From Alphaproteobacteria bacterium (GTDB taxonomy: Bacteria; Pseudomonadota; Alphaproteobacteria; CACIAM-22H2): a stretch of DNA of 64,000 nt. The translations under genes and the position numbers were made by a program. Below are positions 8,109 to 17,176 of the stretch, in pieces (position 1 is the stretch's first letter; each line of letters starts with the position of its first letter). The stretch lies in contig JAEULA010000034.1 in NCBI GenBank assembly GCA_016793165.1, forward strand, positions 1-64,000, given 5' to 3'. The notes below the pieces were generated by a model. It worked only from the letters and a program-made list of their open reading frames with translations, did no database searches and was not told the DNA's origin.

Positions 8109-11100
8109 TGCGCGGTCAGCTTCTCGGACAGCCCGTTCTGCCTCAGGCGCTCGTTCAGCATGGCCCAATCGACCTTGTCGAGCGGCTGATCCTGGTTGAA
8201 GCACGAGAAGACCACCGTTTCCTGCCCGGTCTGCGGATCGACCCAGCGCTGCAGGCATTGGGCGCAGATCTCCTTCATCATGCACTGCATCGGCGAGTTG
8301 ATCGAGCCGATGGCGCAATGCGAGGCCTTGAGCAGCGGCCGGAGCACGCCGTGCCGCGCCTGCGCGACCGCCTGCATCATGCGGTCCGAGCCGATCGCGA
8401 CGATGCGGTCGGCATCCGCCAGGCGCACCGGCTGGTCGCCGAGCGAGCCGTCGCCATAGGCGGCCATCGCGGCGACGATGTTGCCGACGAAGCGCTTGTC
8501 CTGCGGTCGCCGCGGCTCGAAACCGGGCGCCTCGTCGCAGCACCACACGACGACGTCGGCGGCCGCCTCGATCTCGTCGACCTTGTAGCGGTCCTCCATC
8601 CTCTTGTAGCCGGCGAAATAGACGACGCGCGATCCGGCGTCGCGCAGCGCGCGCCCGATCGAGAACAGCACCGCGTTGCCGAGGCCGCCGCCCACCAGTG
8701 CGACCGTCTCGCCCGCCGGCGTCTCCGTCGGCGCTCCCGTCGGCCCCATCAGGATGACGGGCTCGCCGGGCTTCAGGACCGTGCAGAGGTCCGACGAGCC
8801 GCCCATCTCGAGCGCGATCACCGAGACCAGACCGCGTTCCGGATCGGTCCAGGCGCCGGTCATCGCCAGGCCCTCCATTCCCATGACCGTGCCGTCGACG
8901 CGCGGCGCCAGGCTCTCGAAGTTCTGCAGCCGGTAGAACTGGCCGGGCTTGAAGTTGCGCGCCGCCTGCGGCGCCGCGACAACGACTTCGACGATCGTCG
9001 GCGTGAGGCGATGAACGGCGTGGACACGCGCGCGCAGGCTCGCATCGAGCCCTTCGACGAGCGCCGCGCCCGCGATGGCGGTCGGGGCGCGGGCGGCGAG
9101 CACGCGGCTGACCACGGGATAACCCTGCTTGGCGCTCCCCATCGCCTTGACGACGTTGCCGAAGAACGACGGGTGCAGGTCGCCGAAGAAGCTCACGAAG
9201 CGGCCATCGGCCGTGCGGTGCATGAGCACCGATGCGGATTGCGGCTTCGAGATCGAACGCTCCGGCGCGACGCGGGCGCCGTCCTCGTCGATCGCCTCGA
9301 AATACCTGCCGTCGAGGCGGATGCGGCCGTCCTCGCGCGCGAGCACGGTGTTGGGCTGCGTGCCCGCCGCGACGAGGACGGCGCGCGCCGGCAGGGTCAC
9401 CGCTTCCTCGCCCGCCTCCGTCCTGCAGGTGACCTTGAGTCCCGCGGCATGGCCGAGCCGATCGAGCACGACTTCGACCGGGGTCAGGCCCTCGGCGAAG
9501 CGCACGCCCTCTCCCATCGCCTTGGCCACCTCCTCGTGGTTCAGCGTGTAGCTGGGCGCATCGATCAGGCGCCGGCGATAGGCGATCGTCGCCCCGCCCC
9601 ACGACTCGAGCAGCGGTCGCAGGCGTACGGGCCGGCCCTCGGCCGCCGCGGCAGCGCGCTCGGCGCGGATCGCGCGGCCATGGGCGAGGAACTCCGACGC
9701 GATCTCAGCATCCTCGGGCGTCCAGCGCCCGCGCACTGCCGCCTCGCCGCGCTCGCGCACGAGCGCGTCATGGCGCTCGACGAACTTCTCGACCTGTCGC
9801 GCGTAATAGGCGAGCGACTCGGTCGCCGTGTCGATCGCCGTCAGACCGCCGCCGATCACGACGATCGGCATGCGCAGCTGGAGGTTGGCGATCGACTCCT
9901 TCTTGGCGGCGCCCGTGAGCTGCAGCGCCATCAGGAAGTCCGAGGCCTGGCGCACACCGCGCGCCAGCCCGTTCTTCATTTCGATCACGGTCGGCTTGCC
10001 CGCCCCCATGCACAGGGCGACGTGGTCGAAACCGAGCGCGAGCGCGTCGTCCAGCGTCAGCGTGCCGCCGAAGCGGATGCCGCCGTACATGGCGAAGCGG
10101 TCGCGGCGCTCGAGCAGGAGCCGGACGACCTTGAGGAAGTTCTTGTCCCAGCGGACGGTGATCCCGTACTCGGCGACGCCGCCGAAGCCCGCGAGCACGC
10201 GTTCGTCGAGGTCCTCGGTGATCGCGGCGAGTTCGCGGACCGCATGGAACGGCACGCGGCTCCCGTCGGATGCGACGCCGCCGAGCGCCGCGTCGAGCGG
10301 CTCGATCTTCAGGCCGTCGATGCCGACCACCGTGTGGCCGTCGTTCATCAGGTGGTGCGCGAGCGTGTAGCCGGCGGGTCCGAGGCCGACCACCAGGACC
10401 TTGCGGCCCGAATCCGGTCGCGGCAGCGGGCGGCGCAGGTTCAGCGGATTCCAGCGCGTGAGGAGCGAATAGATCTCGAATCCCCAAGGCAGCGCGAGCA
10501 CGTCCTTCAGCACGCGCGTCTCCGCCTGCGGGATGTCGACCGGATCCTGCTTCTGGTAGATGCAGGCCTTCATGCAGTCGTTGCAGATGCGATGGCCGGT
10601 CGCCGCCACCATCGGGTTGTCGATCACGATCGTCGCGAGGGCGCCCACGGCGCAGCCCTGCGCGCGCAGCGTATGCATCTCGCTGATCTTCTCCTCGAGC
10701 GGGCAGCCCGCCAGCGTCACGCCGAACGGCGACTTCTGATAGGCACCCGTCTTGCGATCCTTCAGCCCCTTCGCGCAGGAGTCCTTCCCCTGCGTGTGGC
10801 ACCAGATGCAGTAGTTGATCTGGTCGAGTGCCTGGGTGACGTCCATGCCGCGGTCGGTCAGCGCGAAGGCGTCCCGCTCGCGCCACTCGTGCTCGGGCAG
10901 GCGCATCATCGTCACGCCGTCGCGCTCGATGCGCTCGACCGGAACCAGGTTCATCGGGTCGACCTTGTGCGGCACGCGGAACAGGACGCCGCCGGCATGG
11001 CGCTGCCGGCCCGCGGACGTCAGCGTCGCCCAGGCCGCGTAGCGCTCGGCAACGGCCAGGGCGTCGGCCTGCGCTTCCGGCGCCTGCTCCCAGGCGACGA

Positions 11101-11536
11101 CCGCGCGCGCGAAGCCGGCCTCGGTCAGCGGCTCGCCGATCAGCGCCTCGAGCCCTCGCGCGAGCTCGTCGCCGTCGAACGCCCCCGCCGCCTCGGGCTT
11201 ATGCGCCTTGAGCGCGCGCCGCTGCACGAAGTTGCGCTTCACGTGCCACAGCGGATCGAGCGTCCGCGTCGCCGCCGCCACCGCCGCCACCGCGTCGCCG
11301 ACCCCGAACAGCGTCGCGACGAACGCCTCGAGCGCCGGGGCGAGATCGATGATGAGGGTCGATTCGTCGAGGGCCATGAGCGCGTCGGGCGCGGCGCGCG
11401 CGGCGAGGAGGCGGTTGGAGAGCGCCACGTCGCGCGAGGTCAGCCACGCGATGAAGGCGCGATCGAGCCGCGTCAGGCCGTCATGGGTGTGGAGATCGGG
11501 GAAGCCCAGGTCGAAGGCCAGAGCGAGATCGGACAT
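8051..11536 (-). CDS. Multidomain FAD/NAD(P) oxidoreductase, glutamate-synthase small-subunit-like plus DHOD electron-transfer-like
   Basis: This 1161-aa protein is a composite flavoprotein. After about 250 unassigned residues comes a Cys-rich segment (CIWCHTQGKDSC, then CNDCMKAC) like the FeS regions before GltD-type domains. Next are two Rossmann motifs, VVGLGPAGYT for FAD and VIGGGLTAID for NAD(P)H. The C-terminal 300 residues resemble ferredoxin-reductase/dihydroorotate-dehydrogenase electron-transfer subunits (FKPGQFYR, GGGLGNAV), ending with Cys residues (CAQC, FSCF) for a further FeS site. The family occurs in proteobacteria but I know no assigned substrate. It follows a MarR gene by 5 nt and is probably under its control. 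The physiological partner is unknown; a role in electron bifurcation or confurcation would be speculation. Confidence 0.8.
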   Translation of the reverse strand: MSDLALAFDLGFPDLHTHDGLTRLDRAFIAWLTSRDVALSNRLLAARAAPDALMALDESTLIIDLAPALEAFVATLFGVGDAVAAVAAATRTLDPLWHVKRNFVQRRALKAHKPEAAGAFDGDELARGLEALIGEPLTEAGFARAVVAWEQAPEAQADALAVAERYAAWATLTSAGRQRHAGGVLFRVPHKVDPMNLVPVERIERDGVTMMRLPEHEWRERDAFALTDRGMDVTQALDQINYCIWCHTQGKDSCAKGLKDRKTGAYQKSPFGVTLAGCPLEEKISEMHTLRAQGCAVGALATIVIDNPMVAATGHRICNDCMKACIYQKQDPVDIPQAETRVLKDVLALPWGFEIYSLLTRWNPLNLRRPLPRPDSGRKVLVVGLGPAGYTLAHHLMNDGHTVVGIDGLKIEPLDAALGGVASDGSRVPFHAVRELAAITEDLDERVLAGFGGVAEYGITVRWDKNFLKVVRLLLERRDRFAMYGGIRFGGTLTLDDALALGFDHVALCMGAGKPTVIEMKNGLARGVRQASDFLMALQLTGAAKKESIANLQLRMPIVVIGGGLTAIDTATESLAYYARQVEKFVERHDALVRERGEAAVRGRWTPEDAEIASEFLAHGRAIRAERAAAAAEGRPVRLRPLLESWGGATIAYRRRLIDAPSYTLNHEEVAKAMGEGVRFAEGLTPVEVVLDRLGHAAGLKVTCRTEAGEEAVTLPARAVLVAAGTQPNTVLAREDGRIRLDGRYFEAIDEDGARVAPERSISKPQSASVLMHRTADGRFVSFFGDLHPSFFGNVVKAMGSAKQGYPVVSRVLAARAPTAIAGAALVEGLDASLRARVHAVHRLTPTIVEVVVAAPQAARNFKPGQFYRLQNFESLAPRVDGTVMGMEGLAMTGAWTDPERGLVSVIALEMGGSSDLCTVLKPGEPVILMGPTGAPTETPAGETVALVGGGLGNAVLFSIGRALRDAGSRVVYFAGYKRMEDRYKVDEIEAAADVVVWCCDEAPGFEPRRPQDKRFVGNIVAAMAAYGDGSLGDQPVRLADADRIVAIGSDRMMQAVAQARHGVLRPLLKASHCAIGSINSPMQCMMKEICAQCLQRWVDPQTGQETVVFSCFNQDQPLDKVDWAMLNERLRQNGLSEKLTAQWIDRCLRRLDLRPAPSAA

Positions 11537-11541
11537 GCGGG

Positions 11542-12012
11542 TCAGCTCAGCTTGCGCAGGAGTTCGATGAAATGGGTCTGCTCGCCCGGCGTGAGCGGGG
11601 CGAGCGTGGCGCGCGTGATCTCCCGCGCACGCCCGATCGCCTCGCGCGCCAGCCGCACGCCCGCCGGGGTCAAGCTCAGGATGGTCATGCGGCGATCGGC
11701 GGGATCGGCGCGGCGCACGACGAGATCGCGGGCCAGCAACCGCTGCACCACGCCCTGGATCGTGGCCGGGTCCATCGCGGTGAGGCGGCCGAGCTGGTTC
11801 TGGGTCACCTCGCCGAGGTCGCGGATCTTCACGAGGGCGGCGAACTGCGTCGGCGTCAGATCGATGCCGGTCATGGCGTCCTGGAACAGCGCCGCATGGC
11901 GCTGATGGGCGCGCCGCATCAGGTGGCCGACCTGGTCCTCGAGACGGTAGTCGGGATCCCCGGATCCCGCGGGCGAGCGGGCGATCCGCGCGGCACTCGA
12001 TGGGGCTGGCAC
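11542..12012 (-). CDS. MarR family transcriptional regulator
   Basis: A 156-aa winged-helix regulator with the MarR core: LTPTQFAALVKI, then QNQLGRLTAMDPATIQGVVQRL (recognition helix) and DRRMTILSLTPAG (wing). I chose the GTG at 12012 over the GTG at 12021 because GGAGG lies 8 nt before 12012 but directly abuts 12021. It lies 5 nt upstream of the 1161-aa flavoprotein gene and must be cotranscribed with it. An imperfect palindrome lies about 35 nt upstream, suiting autoregulation. The ligand is unknown; MarR proteins often sense phenolic or redox-active compounds. Confidence 0.9.
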   Translation of the reverse strand: MPAPSSAARIARSPAGSGDPDYRLEDQVGHLMRRAHQRHAALFQDAMTGIDLTPTQFAALVKIRDLGEVTQNQLGRLTAMDPATIQGVVQRLLARDLVVRRADPADRRMTILSLTPAGVRLAREAIGRAREITRATLAPLTPGEQTHFIELLRKLS

Positions 12013-12046
12013 GAGGGGCACCTCCGCCGCCCGCGGGTCGGCGCTG

Positions 12047-12066
12047 GTTGTATGTATGCGAACAAC
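12047..12066. promoter_or_regulatory. Candidate MarR operator between marR and ctaA
   Basis: Inverted arms GTTGT and ACAAC are separated by 10 nt in a locally AT-rich stretch. The element lies 35 nt upstream of the MarR start and about 85 nt upstream of ctaA. Size and symmetry suit a MarR dimer. This is inference from position and shape. Confidence 0.4.
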
Positions 12067-12152
12067 TAACGGCGGCAGCCGCCTGCGGTCAAGCGACGCG
12101 GCTGCAATGCTTGCCCGCGTTCTCGAACCGGCCTAATTCGCTCCGCGTGTCC

Positions 12153-13217
12153 ATGTCGTCGTCATTCGTCCCGACCACGGTCGACCGCGATCCCGATCGG
12201 TTGCGCTGGGTGCGGGTCTGGCTGTGGACCTGCGCCGCCATGATCTTCGCGATGGTGGTGATCGGCGGCATCACCCGCCTCACCGAGTCCGGCCTCTCGA
12301 TCACCGAGTGGCGTCCAGTTACCGGCATCCTGCCGCCGCTCAACGACGCGGCCTGGCAGGCGGAGTTCGCCAAGTACCAGCGCATCCCGGAGTTCCGCGA
12401 GAAGAACGCGACGATGACGCTCGCCGAGTTCAAGATGATCTTCTGGTGGGAGTTCGTGCATCGGCTGTGGGGGCGCCTGATCGGCGTGGTCTTTGCCGTG
12501 CCGATGGCATGGTTCCTGGTCTCGGGCCGTGCCCGCGGCGCCCTCGCCTGGAAGCTCGGCGGCCTGCTCGCGCTGGGCGGGCTGCAGGGGGCAGTCGGCT
12601 GGTGGATGGTGGCCTCGGGCCTCGTCGATCGCACCGACGTCAGCCCCTACCGCCTCGCCGCGCATCTCGGGCTCGCCCTCGTGATCTTCGCGTTGATCGC
12701 CTGGCTGGCGCTCGATCTGGAGGAACACCCGCGCGCCGAGAGGCCGCCGCGGCTTGCCCGGCTCGGGCAGCTCGCGCTCGCCGGGCTGGCGGTCACGATC
12801 CTCGCCGGCGCCTTCGTCGCCGGCACCGATGCCGGCCGCATCTACAACACGTTCCCGATGATGGACGGCCGCTTCGTGCCTGCGGGCTATGGCGACCTGT
12901 CGCCGTGGTGGCTGAATGCGTTCGAGAACGTCGCCGCCATCCAGTTCAACCATCGCTGGCTCGCGGTGACGACCGCGCTCGTCGTGCTCGCCTTCGTCGG
13001 CGCCGTCCATGCCGCGCGCCGCGGCGCGCGCGCCACCCGCCTCGCCAGCTGGCTCGGCGCCGCCGTGCTCGGTCAGGTGGCCCTGGGCATCCTCGCCCTG
13101 CTGTATGCCGTGCCGGTGAGCCTCGGCGCCCTGCACCAGGCCGGCGCCGTCGTCGTCCTCACCCTGGCGCTGGCGACCCACCATGCGACCGGGCGCAGCG
13201 CCCGCACAGGCCGCTGA
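12153..13217 (+). CDS. ctaA: Haem A synthase, Cox15/CtaA family
   Basis: This 354-aa polytopic membrane protein oxidises the methyl group of haem O to the formyl of haem A, needed for aa3-type cytochrome oxidase. The four haem-ligating histidines expected of Cox15 are visible: H103 (EFVHRLWGR), H171 (AAHLG), H267 (FNHRW) and H328 (ALHQAG). Eight hydrophobic helices can be counted, arranged as two homologous four-helix halves. ATG at 12153 is used; GTG lies two codons upstream. It stands alone, without ctaB/ctaG nearby, and its last 59 nt overlap convergently with zur. Confidence 0.95.
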   Translation: MSSSFVPTTVDRDPDRLRWVRVWLWTCAAMIFAMVVIGGITRLTESGLSITEWRPVTGILPPLNDAAWQAEFAKYQRIPEFREKNATMTLAEFKMIFWWEFVHRLWGRLIGVVFAVPMAWFLVSGRARGALAWKLGGLLALGGLQGAVGWWMVASGLVDRTDVSPYRLAAHLGLALVIFALIAWLALDLEEHPRAERPPRLARLGQLALAGLAVTILAGAFVAGTDAGRIYNTFPMMDGRFVPAGYGDLSPWWLNAFENVAAIQFNHRWLAVTTALVVLAFVGAVHAARRGARATRLASWLGAAVLGQVALGILALLYAVPVSLGALHQAGAVVVLTLALATHHATGRSARTGR

Positions 13218-13713
13218 GCTCGACCACGCTTTCCGCCGGCGTGAATCCCGCCGCCCCCGCCGCCGCGGCGATCGCATCCGCGATCGCGCGGTCGTGCAGT
13301 TCGACGGCCGTCTTGCACGACCTGCAGATCATGAACTGGACGCTATGCGGCGTCTCGGGGTCGTGGCAGCCGACATAGGCGTTCAGCGATTCCACCCGAT
13401 GGACCAGACCCTGGGCCTGGAGGAAATCGAGCGCGCGATACACGGTCGGCGGTGCGACGACCTTGCCGAGCTCGCGCTGCATCGCCTCGAGGATCGCGTA
13501 GGCGCCGACGGGCTCGTGGCCGCGCCAGACGATCTCGAGCACGCGCCGGCGGATCGCCGTCAGCCGCTCGCGACGCGACTCGCACAGGCTGGCGGCGCGA
13601 TCGAGCGCATCGCTTGCGCAACGCCCGTGGTCGTGATGCGGGTCGGGAAAATGCGGCGCCGCCGTCGCCCGCGCCTGGCGACGGCGCGACGGCGATACCG
13701 GTGAGGTCGCCAT
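13159..13713 (-). CDS. zur: Fur family transcriptional repressor, Zur type
   Basis: A 184-aa Fur-superfamily protein with an extended His-rich N-terminus (residues 20-30). The winged helix includes APPTVYRALDFLQ (about 88-100). Four Cys form the structural zinc site: C130/C133 (CRSC) and C170/C173 (CGRC). Residues H117 and H140 lie in regulatory-metal positions. The YVGCHDP block and overall shape match Zur rather than Fur or PerR; Zur represses zinc uptake when zinc is plentiful. It is 22 nt downstream of a small Cys-motif gene on the same strand and probably cotranscribed. No znuABC is in the window. Confidence 0.85.
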   Translation of the reverse strand: MATSPVSPSRRRQARATAAPHFPDPHHDHGRCASDALDRAASLCESRRERLTAIRRRVLEIVWRGHEPVGAYAILEAMQRELGKVVAPPTVYRALDFLQAQGLVHRVESLNAYVGCHDPETPHSVQFMICRSCKTAVELHDRAIADAIAAAAGAAGFTPAESVVELSGLCGRCARSHGGSPAPG

Positions 13714-13734
13714 GGCCGAACCCCCGGCGCGCGT

Positions 13735-14043
13735 TCAGAAGCGCGGCGCGGACGGCTCGGCGGGCATCGCCAGCCCGAGGCGACAGCCGCACAGGGGGCA
13801 GTCCATGCCGCGCACGGTCTCCGCCGCCTTCTCCTGGCCCTGGGTCGGCTCGAGATCGGCAAGCAGCTCGGCAATAAGCTTCTCGTGCGCGTTTCGCGTC
13901 TCGCAGGCGCTGAGCAGCAGCCGGGCGCGGGGGGACTCGCCGTCCTCCTCGATCCGAAACGCGAAGGCGGCCCGCGGACCACCGGCGAGAATGGCCGCCG
14001 CCGCGAAAAACCCGGCATTCAGCACGTAACGACGCGTCGTCAT
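13735..14043 (-). CDS. Small exported protein with Tat-like signal and CxxCxC motif
   Basis: This 102-aa protein is not one I can name. It begins with a twin-arginine-like leader (RR at residues 4-5, hydrophobic to about 20, AFA near 26-28). A mature region of about 75 residues ends with C82-x2-C85-x-C87, a plausible metal or redox site. ATG at 14043 is used; an in-frame ATG at 14052 is possible and neither has a strong ribosome binding site. It sits 22 nt upstream of zur in the same direction, so a metal-handling role is reasonable but inferred. Chaperones for Tat-exported metalloproteins are an alternative. Confidence 0.6.
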   Translation of the reverse strand: MTTRRYVLNAGFFAAAAILAGGPRAAFAFRIEEDGESPRARLLLSACETRNAHEKLIAELLADLEPTQGQEKAAETVRGMDCPLCGCRLGLAMPAEPSAPRF

Positions 14044-14181
14044 GGGAGTCATCCAATCGCTGCGTTCGGACGAATTGTACGGGCTGGCGCCGTCGCGCGC
14101 CATCCGATCCTGGTCCCGGGGCCCGCCCCGCGGGGCCGGAGACGAACCGGCACCAACCTTGTCCCTCGGATCCTCACTGCC

Positions 14182-14913
14182 ATGAACCCCATCCTCGTCG
14201 TCGGCGGCACCACCGGCATCGGCGCCGCCCTCGCCCGCCAACTCGTGGGCGCCGGCAGCCCCGTTCACGTCATCGGGCGCGACCCGGCGCGCCTCGCGGC
14301 GACTGCGGCGGCGCTGGGCTGCCCCGCGACGCCGGCCGACGTCCTTGCCCCGGATGAACTCGCGACGGCCGTCGCCGGAATCGCGGCGACGGGCCTGGCC
14401 GGACTCGCCTATTGCGTTGGGTCGATCCCCATCAAGCCGCTGGGGCAGCTGACTCCGGCGGATTTCGACGCGGCGTTCCGTCTCAACGCCGTCGGCGCCG
14501 CGATGACGGTCAAGGCCGCCGCGCCGGGGCTCGCGCCACGGGACGGTTCGCCGCCCGGGATCGTGCTGTTCTCGAGCGTCGCGGTCGGCCAGGGCTTCGC
14601 CAACCACGCCGCGATCGCGGCCGCCAAGGGCGCGGTCGAAGGTCTGACCCGGGCGCTTGCCGCGGAGCTCGCACCCCGCATCCGCGTGAACTGCGTCGCG
14701 CCGAGTCTCATGCGCACCCCGCTGGCGGCGCGCCTCACCGGCAACGAGGCGATGGCCCGAGCGATCGCCCAGCTTCATCCCATGCAGCGCCTGGGCGAAG
14801 CCGACGATGCGGCGGCGATGGCGGCCTTCCTGCTGTCGCCGGCGGCGGGCTGGATCACCGGCCAGGTCATCGGCGTCGATGGCGGGCGCGGCTCGCTGCG
14901 GGTCAAGGGATGA
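14182..14913 (+). CDS. Short-chain dehydrogenase/reductase-like protein lacking catalytic Tyr
   Basis: A 243-aa Rossmann protein of the classical SDR size. The cofactor motif GGTTGIG (residues 8-14), N102 and the late TGQVIGVDGG segment are standard. S132 is in the catalytic Ser position, but 13 residues later, where YxxxK should begin, the residue is I145, followed by K149. The usual proton-donating Tyr is therefore missing. It may be a binding protein, use another donor, or have altered chemistry. Its stop overlaps the ATG of the FeS photolyase (ATGA), making a tight four-gene operon. Confidence 0.85.
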   Translation: MNPILVVGGTTGIGAALARQLVGAGSPVHVIGRDPARLAATAAALGCPATPADVLAPDELATAVAGIAATGLAGLAYCVGSIPIKPLGQLTPADFDAAFRLNAVGAAMTVKAAAPGLAPRDGSPPGIVLFSSVAVGQGFANHAAIAAAKGAVEGLTRALAAELAPRIRVNCVAPSLMRTPLAARLTGNEAMARAIAQLHPMQRLGEADDAAAMAAFLLSPAAGWITGQVIGVDGGRGSLRVKG

Positions 14914-16436
14914 CGACGCTCCGCTTCGTCCTCGGCGACCAGCTGTCGCCGGCGATGTCGAGCCTGCGCGACATCGATCCGGATCGCGACATCGTGCTGA
15001 TGGCCGAGGTCGCGGAGGAGACGACCTATGCGCCGCACCACAAGAAGAAGATCGCCTTCATCCTGGCCGCGATGCGTCACTTCGCCGAGGCGCTGCGTGC
15101 CCGCGGGATCCTCGTCGACTACGTGACCCTCGATGCCCCGGGCAACTCCGGCAGCTTCACCGGCGAGCTCGCCCGCGCCGTGGGCCGGCACCGCGCCGAC
15201 CGCGTCGTCGTCACCGAGCCGGGCGAATGGCGGGTGCTGGCGATGATGCGAGACTGGGCGGACGGAATCGGCGTCCCCGTCGAGATCCGCGACGACGACC
15301 GCTTCTTCTGCTCGGTCGAGGAGTTCCGCCGCTGGGCCGGCCCGCGCCGGAGCCTGCGAATGGAATTCTTTTATCGCGAGATGCGGCGCCGACACCGCAT
15401 CCTGATCGACGCGGCCGGCGACCCCGAGGGCGGGCAGTGGAACCTCGATCGCGAGAACCGCAAGCCGCTGCCGGACTCCCTCGACCCGCCGCCGGTCCCC
15501 GCCGCGACCGTCGACGCGATCACGACGGAAGTGCTCGATCTCGTCGCGCGGCGGTTCGAGGCGAGCTTCGGCGACCTGCTGCCCTTCGGGCTCGCCGTCA
15601 CGCCAGCCGACGCCGAGGCGGCGTTCGCGGCCTTCCTGCGCGACCGGCTGCCGCTGTTCGGCGACTACCAGGACGCGATGCGCCGCGGCGCGCCGCATCT
15701 CTGGCACAGCGCCATAGCGCCGTACCTCAATGCCGGCCTGCTCGATGCGCGCGACGTCGTGCGCCGCGTCGAGGCGGCCTATCGCCAGGGCAATGCGCCG
15801 CTGAACGCGGCGGAGGGCTTCATTCGCCAGGTCCTGGGCTGGCGCGAGTTCGTGCGCGGACTCTACTGGACGAGGATGCCGGGCTATGCCGCGACCAATG
15901 CGCTCGATGCCCGCCGGCCCCTGCCGGGCTTCTATTGGACCGGCGACACCGACATGCGCTGCCTCGCCGAGACGATCGCCGACACCCGGCGCAACGCCTA
16001 TGCCCACCACATCCAGCGCCTGATGGTGACCGGCAACTTCGCGCTGCTCGCCGGCATCGCGCCCCGCGAGATCGAGGCGTGGTATCTCGGCGTCTATGCC
16101 GATGCCTTCGACTGGGTCGAGCTTCCGAACACGCACGGGATGGTGATGTTCGCCGACGGCGGGATGCTGGCCTCGAAGCCCTATGCCGCGAGCGGCAAGT
16201 ACATCGACCGCATGTCCGACTATTGCGTCGAGTGCCGCTACGACGTCGCTCGCAGCGACGGACCCACGGCATGCCCCTTCAACTTCCTCTATTGGGCGTT
16301 CCTCGACGCCAATGCCGCGACTCTCGCCGGCAATCCCCGCCTCGCGATGGCCTATCGCACGCTGCGGGGTTTCACCCCGGCGCGTCGGGCACAGCTCGCG
16401 CGCGACGCGCGCGAATTCCTGGAGCGACTGACATGA
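14910..16436 (+). CDS. FeS-containing prokaryotic (6-4) photolyase / cryptochrome (FeS-BCP, PhrB type)
   Basis: A 508-aa member of the FeS bacterial cryptochrome/photolyase group. The four [4Fe-4S] cysteines are C351, C439, C442 and C455, offset by one residue from those of Agrobacterium PhrB. Residues 1-130 form the alpha/beta antenna domain (FVLGDQL at the start, typical of this group); the rest is the helical FAD domain with HHIQRLMVTGNF and DWVELPN. Agrobacterium PhrB repairs (6-4) photoproducts using FAD, a lumazine antenna and the FeS cluster. It is translationally coupled on both sides to SDR genes and followed by an NTF2-like gene, a neighbourhood typical of light/oxidative-stress modules. 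A second, unrelated-class photolyase is at 38528-39961. Confidence 0.93.
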   Translation: MTTLRFVLGDQLSPAMSSLRDIDPDRDIVLMAEVAEETTYAPHHKKKIAFILAAMRHFAEALRARGILVDYVTLDAPGNSGSFTGELARAVGRHRADRVVVTEPGEWRVLAMMRDWADGIGVPVEIRDDDRFFCSVEEFRRWAGPRRSLRMEFFYREMRRRHRILIDAAGDPEGGQWNLDRENRKPLPDSLDPPPVPAATVDAITTEVLDLVARRFEASFGDLLPFGLAVTPADAEAAFAAFLRDRLPLFGDYQDAMRRGAPHLWHSAIAPYLNAGLLDARDVVRRVEAAYRQGNAPLNAAEGFIRQVLGWREFVRGLYWTRMPGYAATNALDARRPLPGFYWTGDTDMRCLAETIADTRRNAYAHHIQRLMVTGNFALLAGIAPREIEAWYLGVYADAFDWVELPNTHGMVMFADGGMLASKPYAASGKYIDRMSDYCVECRYDVARSDGPTACPFNFLYWAFLDANAATLAGNPRLAMAYRTLRGFTPARRAQLARDAREFLERLT

Positions 16437-17176
16437 CCACGGCCTGGATCACCGGCGCCTCCTCGGGGATCGGCGAGGCGCTTGCGCGACGACTCGCCGC
16501 GACGGGACGGCCCGTGGTGGCCTCCGCGCGCTCCGCCGTCGCGCTCGACGCCCTCGCGGCGGCGGCGGCGGGGCGCATCCGCAGCCACGCGCTCGACGTC
16601 ACCGATGCCGAGGCCTGCGCGCAGGCGGTCGCCGCGATCGAGGCCGAGGCCGGGCCGATCGGCCTCGCGGTGCTGAACGCCGGAACCCATGCGCCGATGT
16701 CCGCCGACGACTTCTCGGTCGCGACCGCGCGGCGGCTGGTCGAGGTGAACCTGATGGGCGTCGTCAACTGCCTCGCCCCGCTTCTCGAGCGCATGCGCGC
16801 CCGACGGTCCGGCCACATCGCCATCGTCGCCTCGGTCGCCGGCTATGGCGGCCTCCCGACCGCCGCCGCCTACGGCGCGACGAAGGCGGCCTTGATCAAC
16901 ATGGCGCAGTCGCTGAAGCTCGACTGCGACCGGCTGGGCATCAAGCTGCAGCTGGTCAATCCGGGCTTCGTCAAGACGCCCCTCACCGATCGCAACGAGT
17001 TCCCGATGCCCTTCCTGATGCCGGTCGAGGACGCCGTGACCGCGCTCGTCGCGGGCCTGGCGGGCAACCGCTTCGAGATCGCGTTCCCGCGCCGCTTCGC
17101 CCTGCTGCTCAGGCTTCTCAACGCGATGCCCGAGGCGGCCTACTTCGCCGCGGTGCGCAGGTTCACCGGCCGATGA
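16433..17176 (+). CDS. SDR family NAD(P)-dependent oxidoreductase
   Basis: A 247-aa classical SDR. The cofactor motif GASSGIG lies at residues 8-14, NAG at 82-84, and the catalytic set S134, Y147 (YGATK) and K151 is complete, unlike the SDR two genes upstream. It overlaps the photolyase stop (ATGA) and the next start. In other bacteria similar SDRs accompany photolyases, CFA-synthase-like methyltransferases and DUF1365 proteins; the second half of that set is at 33-40 kb here. Substrate unknown. Confidence 0.92.
   Translation: MTTAWITGASSGIGEALARRLAATGRPVVASARSAVALDALAAAAAGRIRSHALDVTDAEACAQAVAAIEAEAGPIGLAVLNAGTHAPMSADDFSVATARRLVEVNLMGVVNCLAPLLERMRARRSGHIAIVASVAGYGGLPTAAAYGATKAALINMAQSLKLDCDRLGIKLQLVNPGFVKTPLTDRNEFPMPFLMPVEDAVTALVAGLAGNRFEIAFPRRFALLLRLLNAMPEAAYFAAVRRFTGR

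Noticed and set aside
7844..11905. 1353-codon open frame on the plus strand
   Set aside because: It runs antisense to the flavoprotein and MarR genes, whose domains are clear; the product is Arg/Ala/His-rich without family motifs, as expected of a GC-rich shadow frame.
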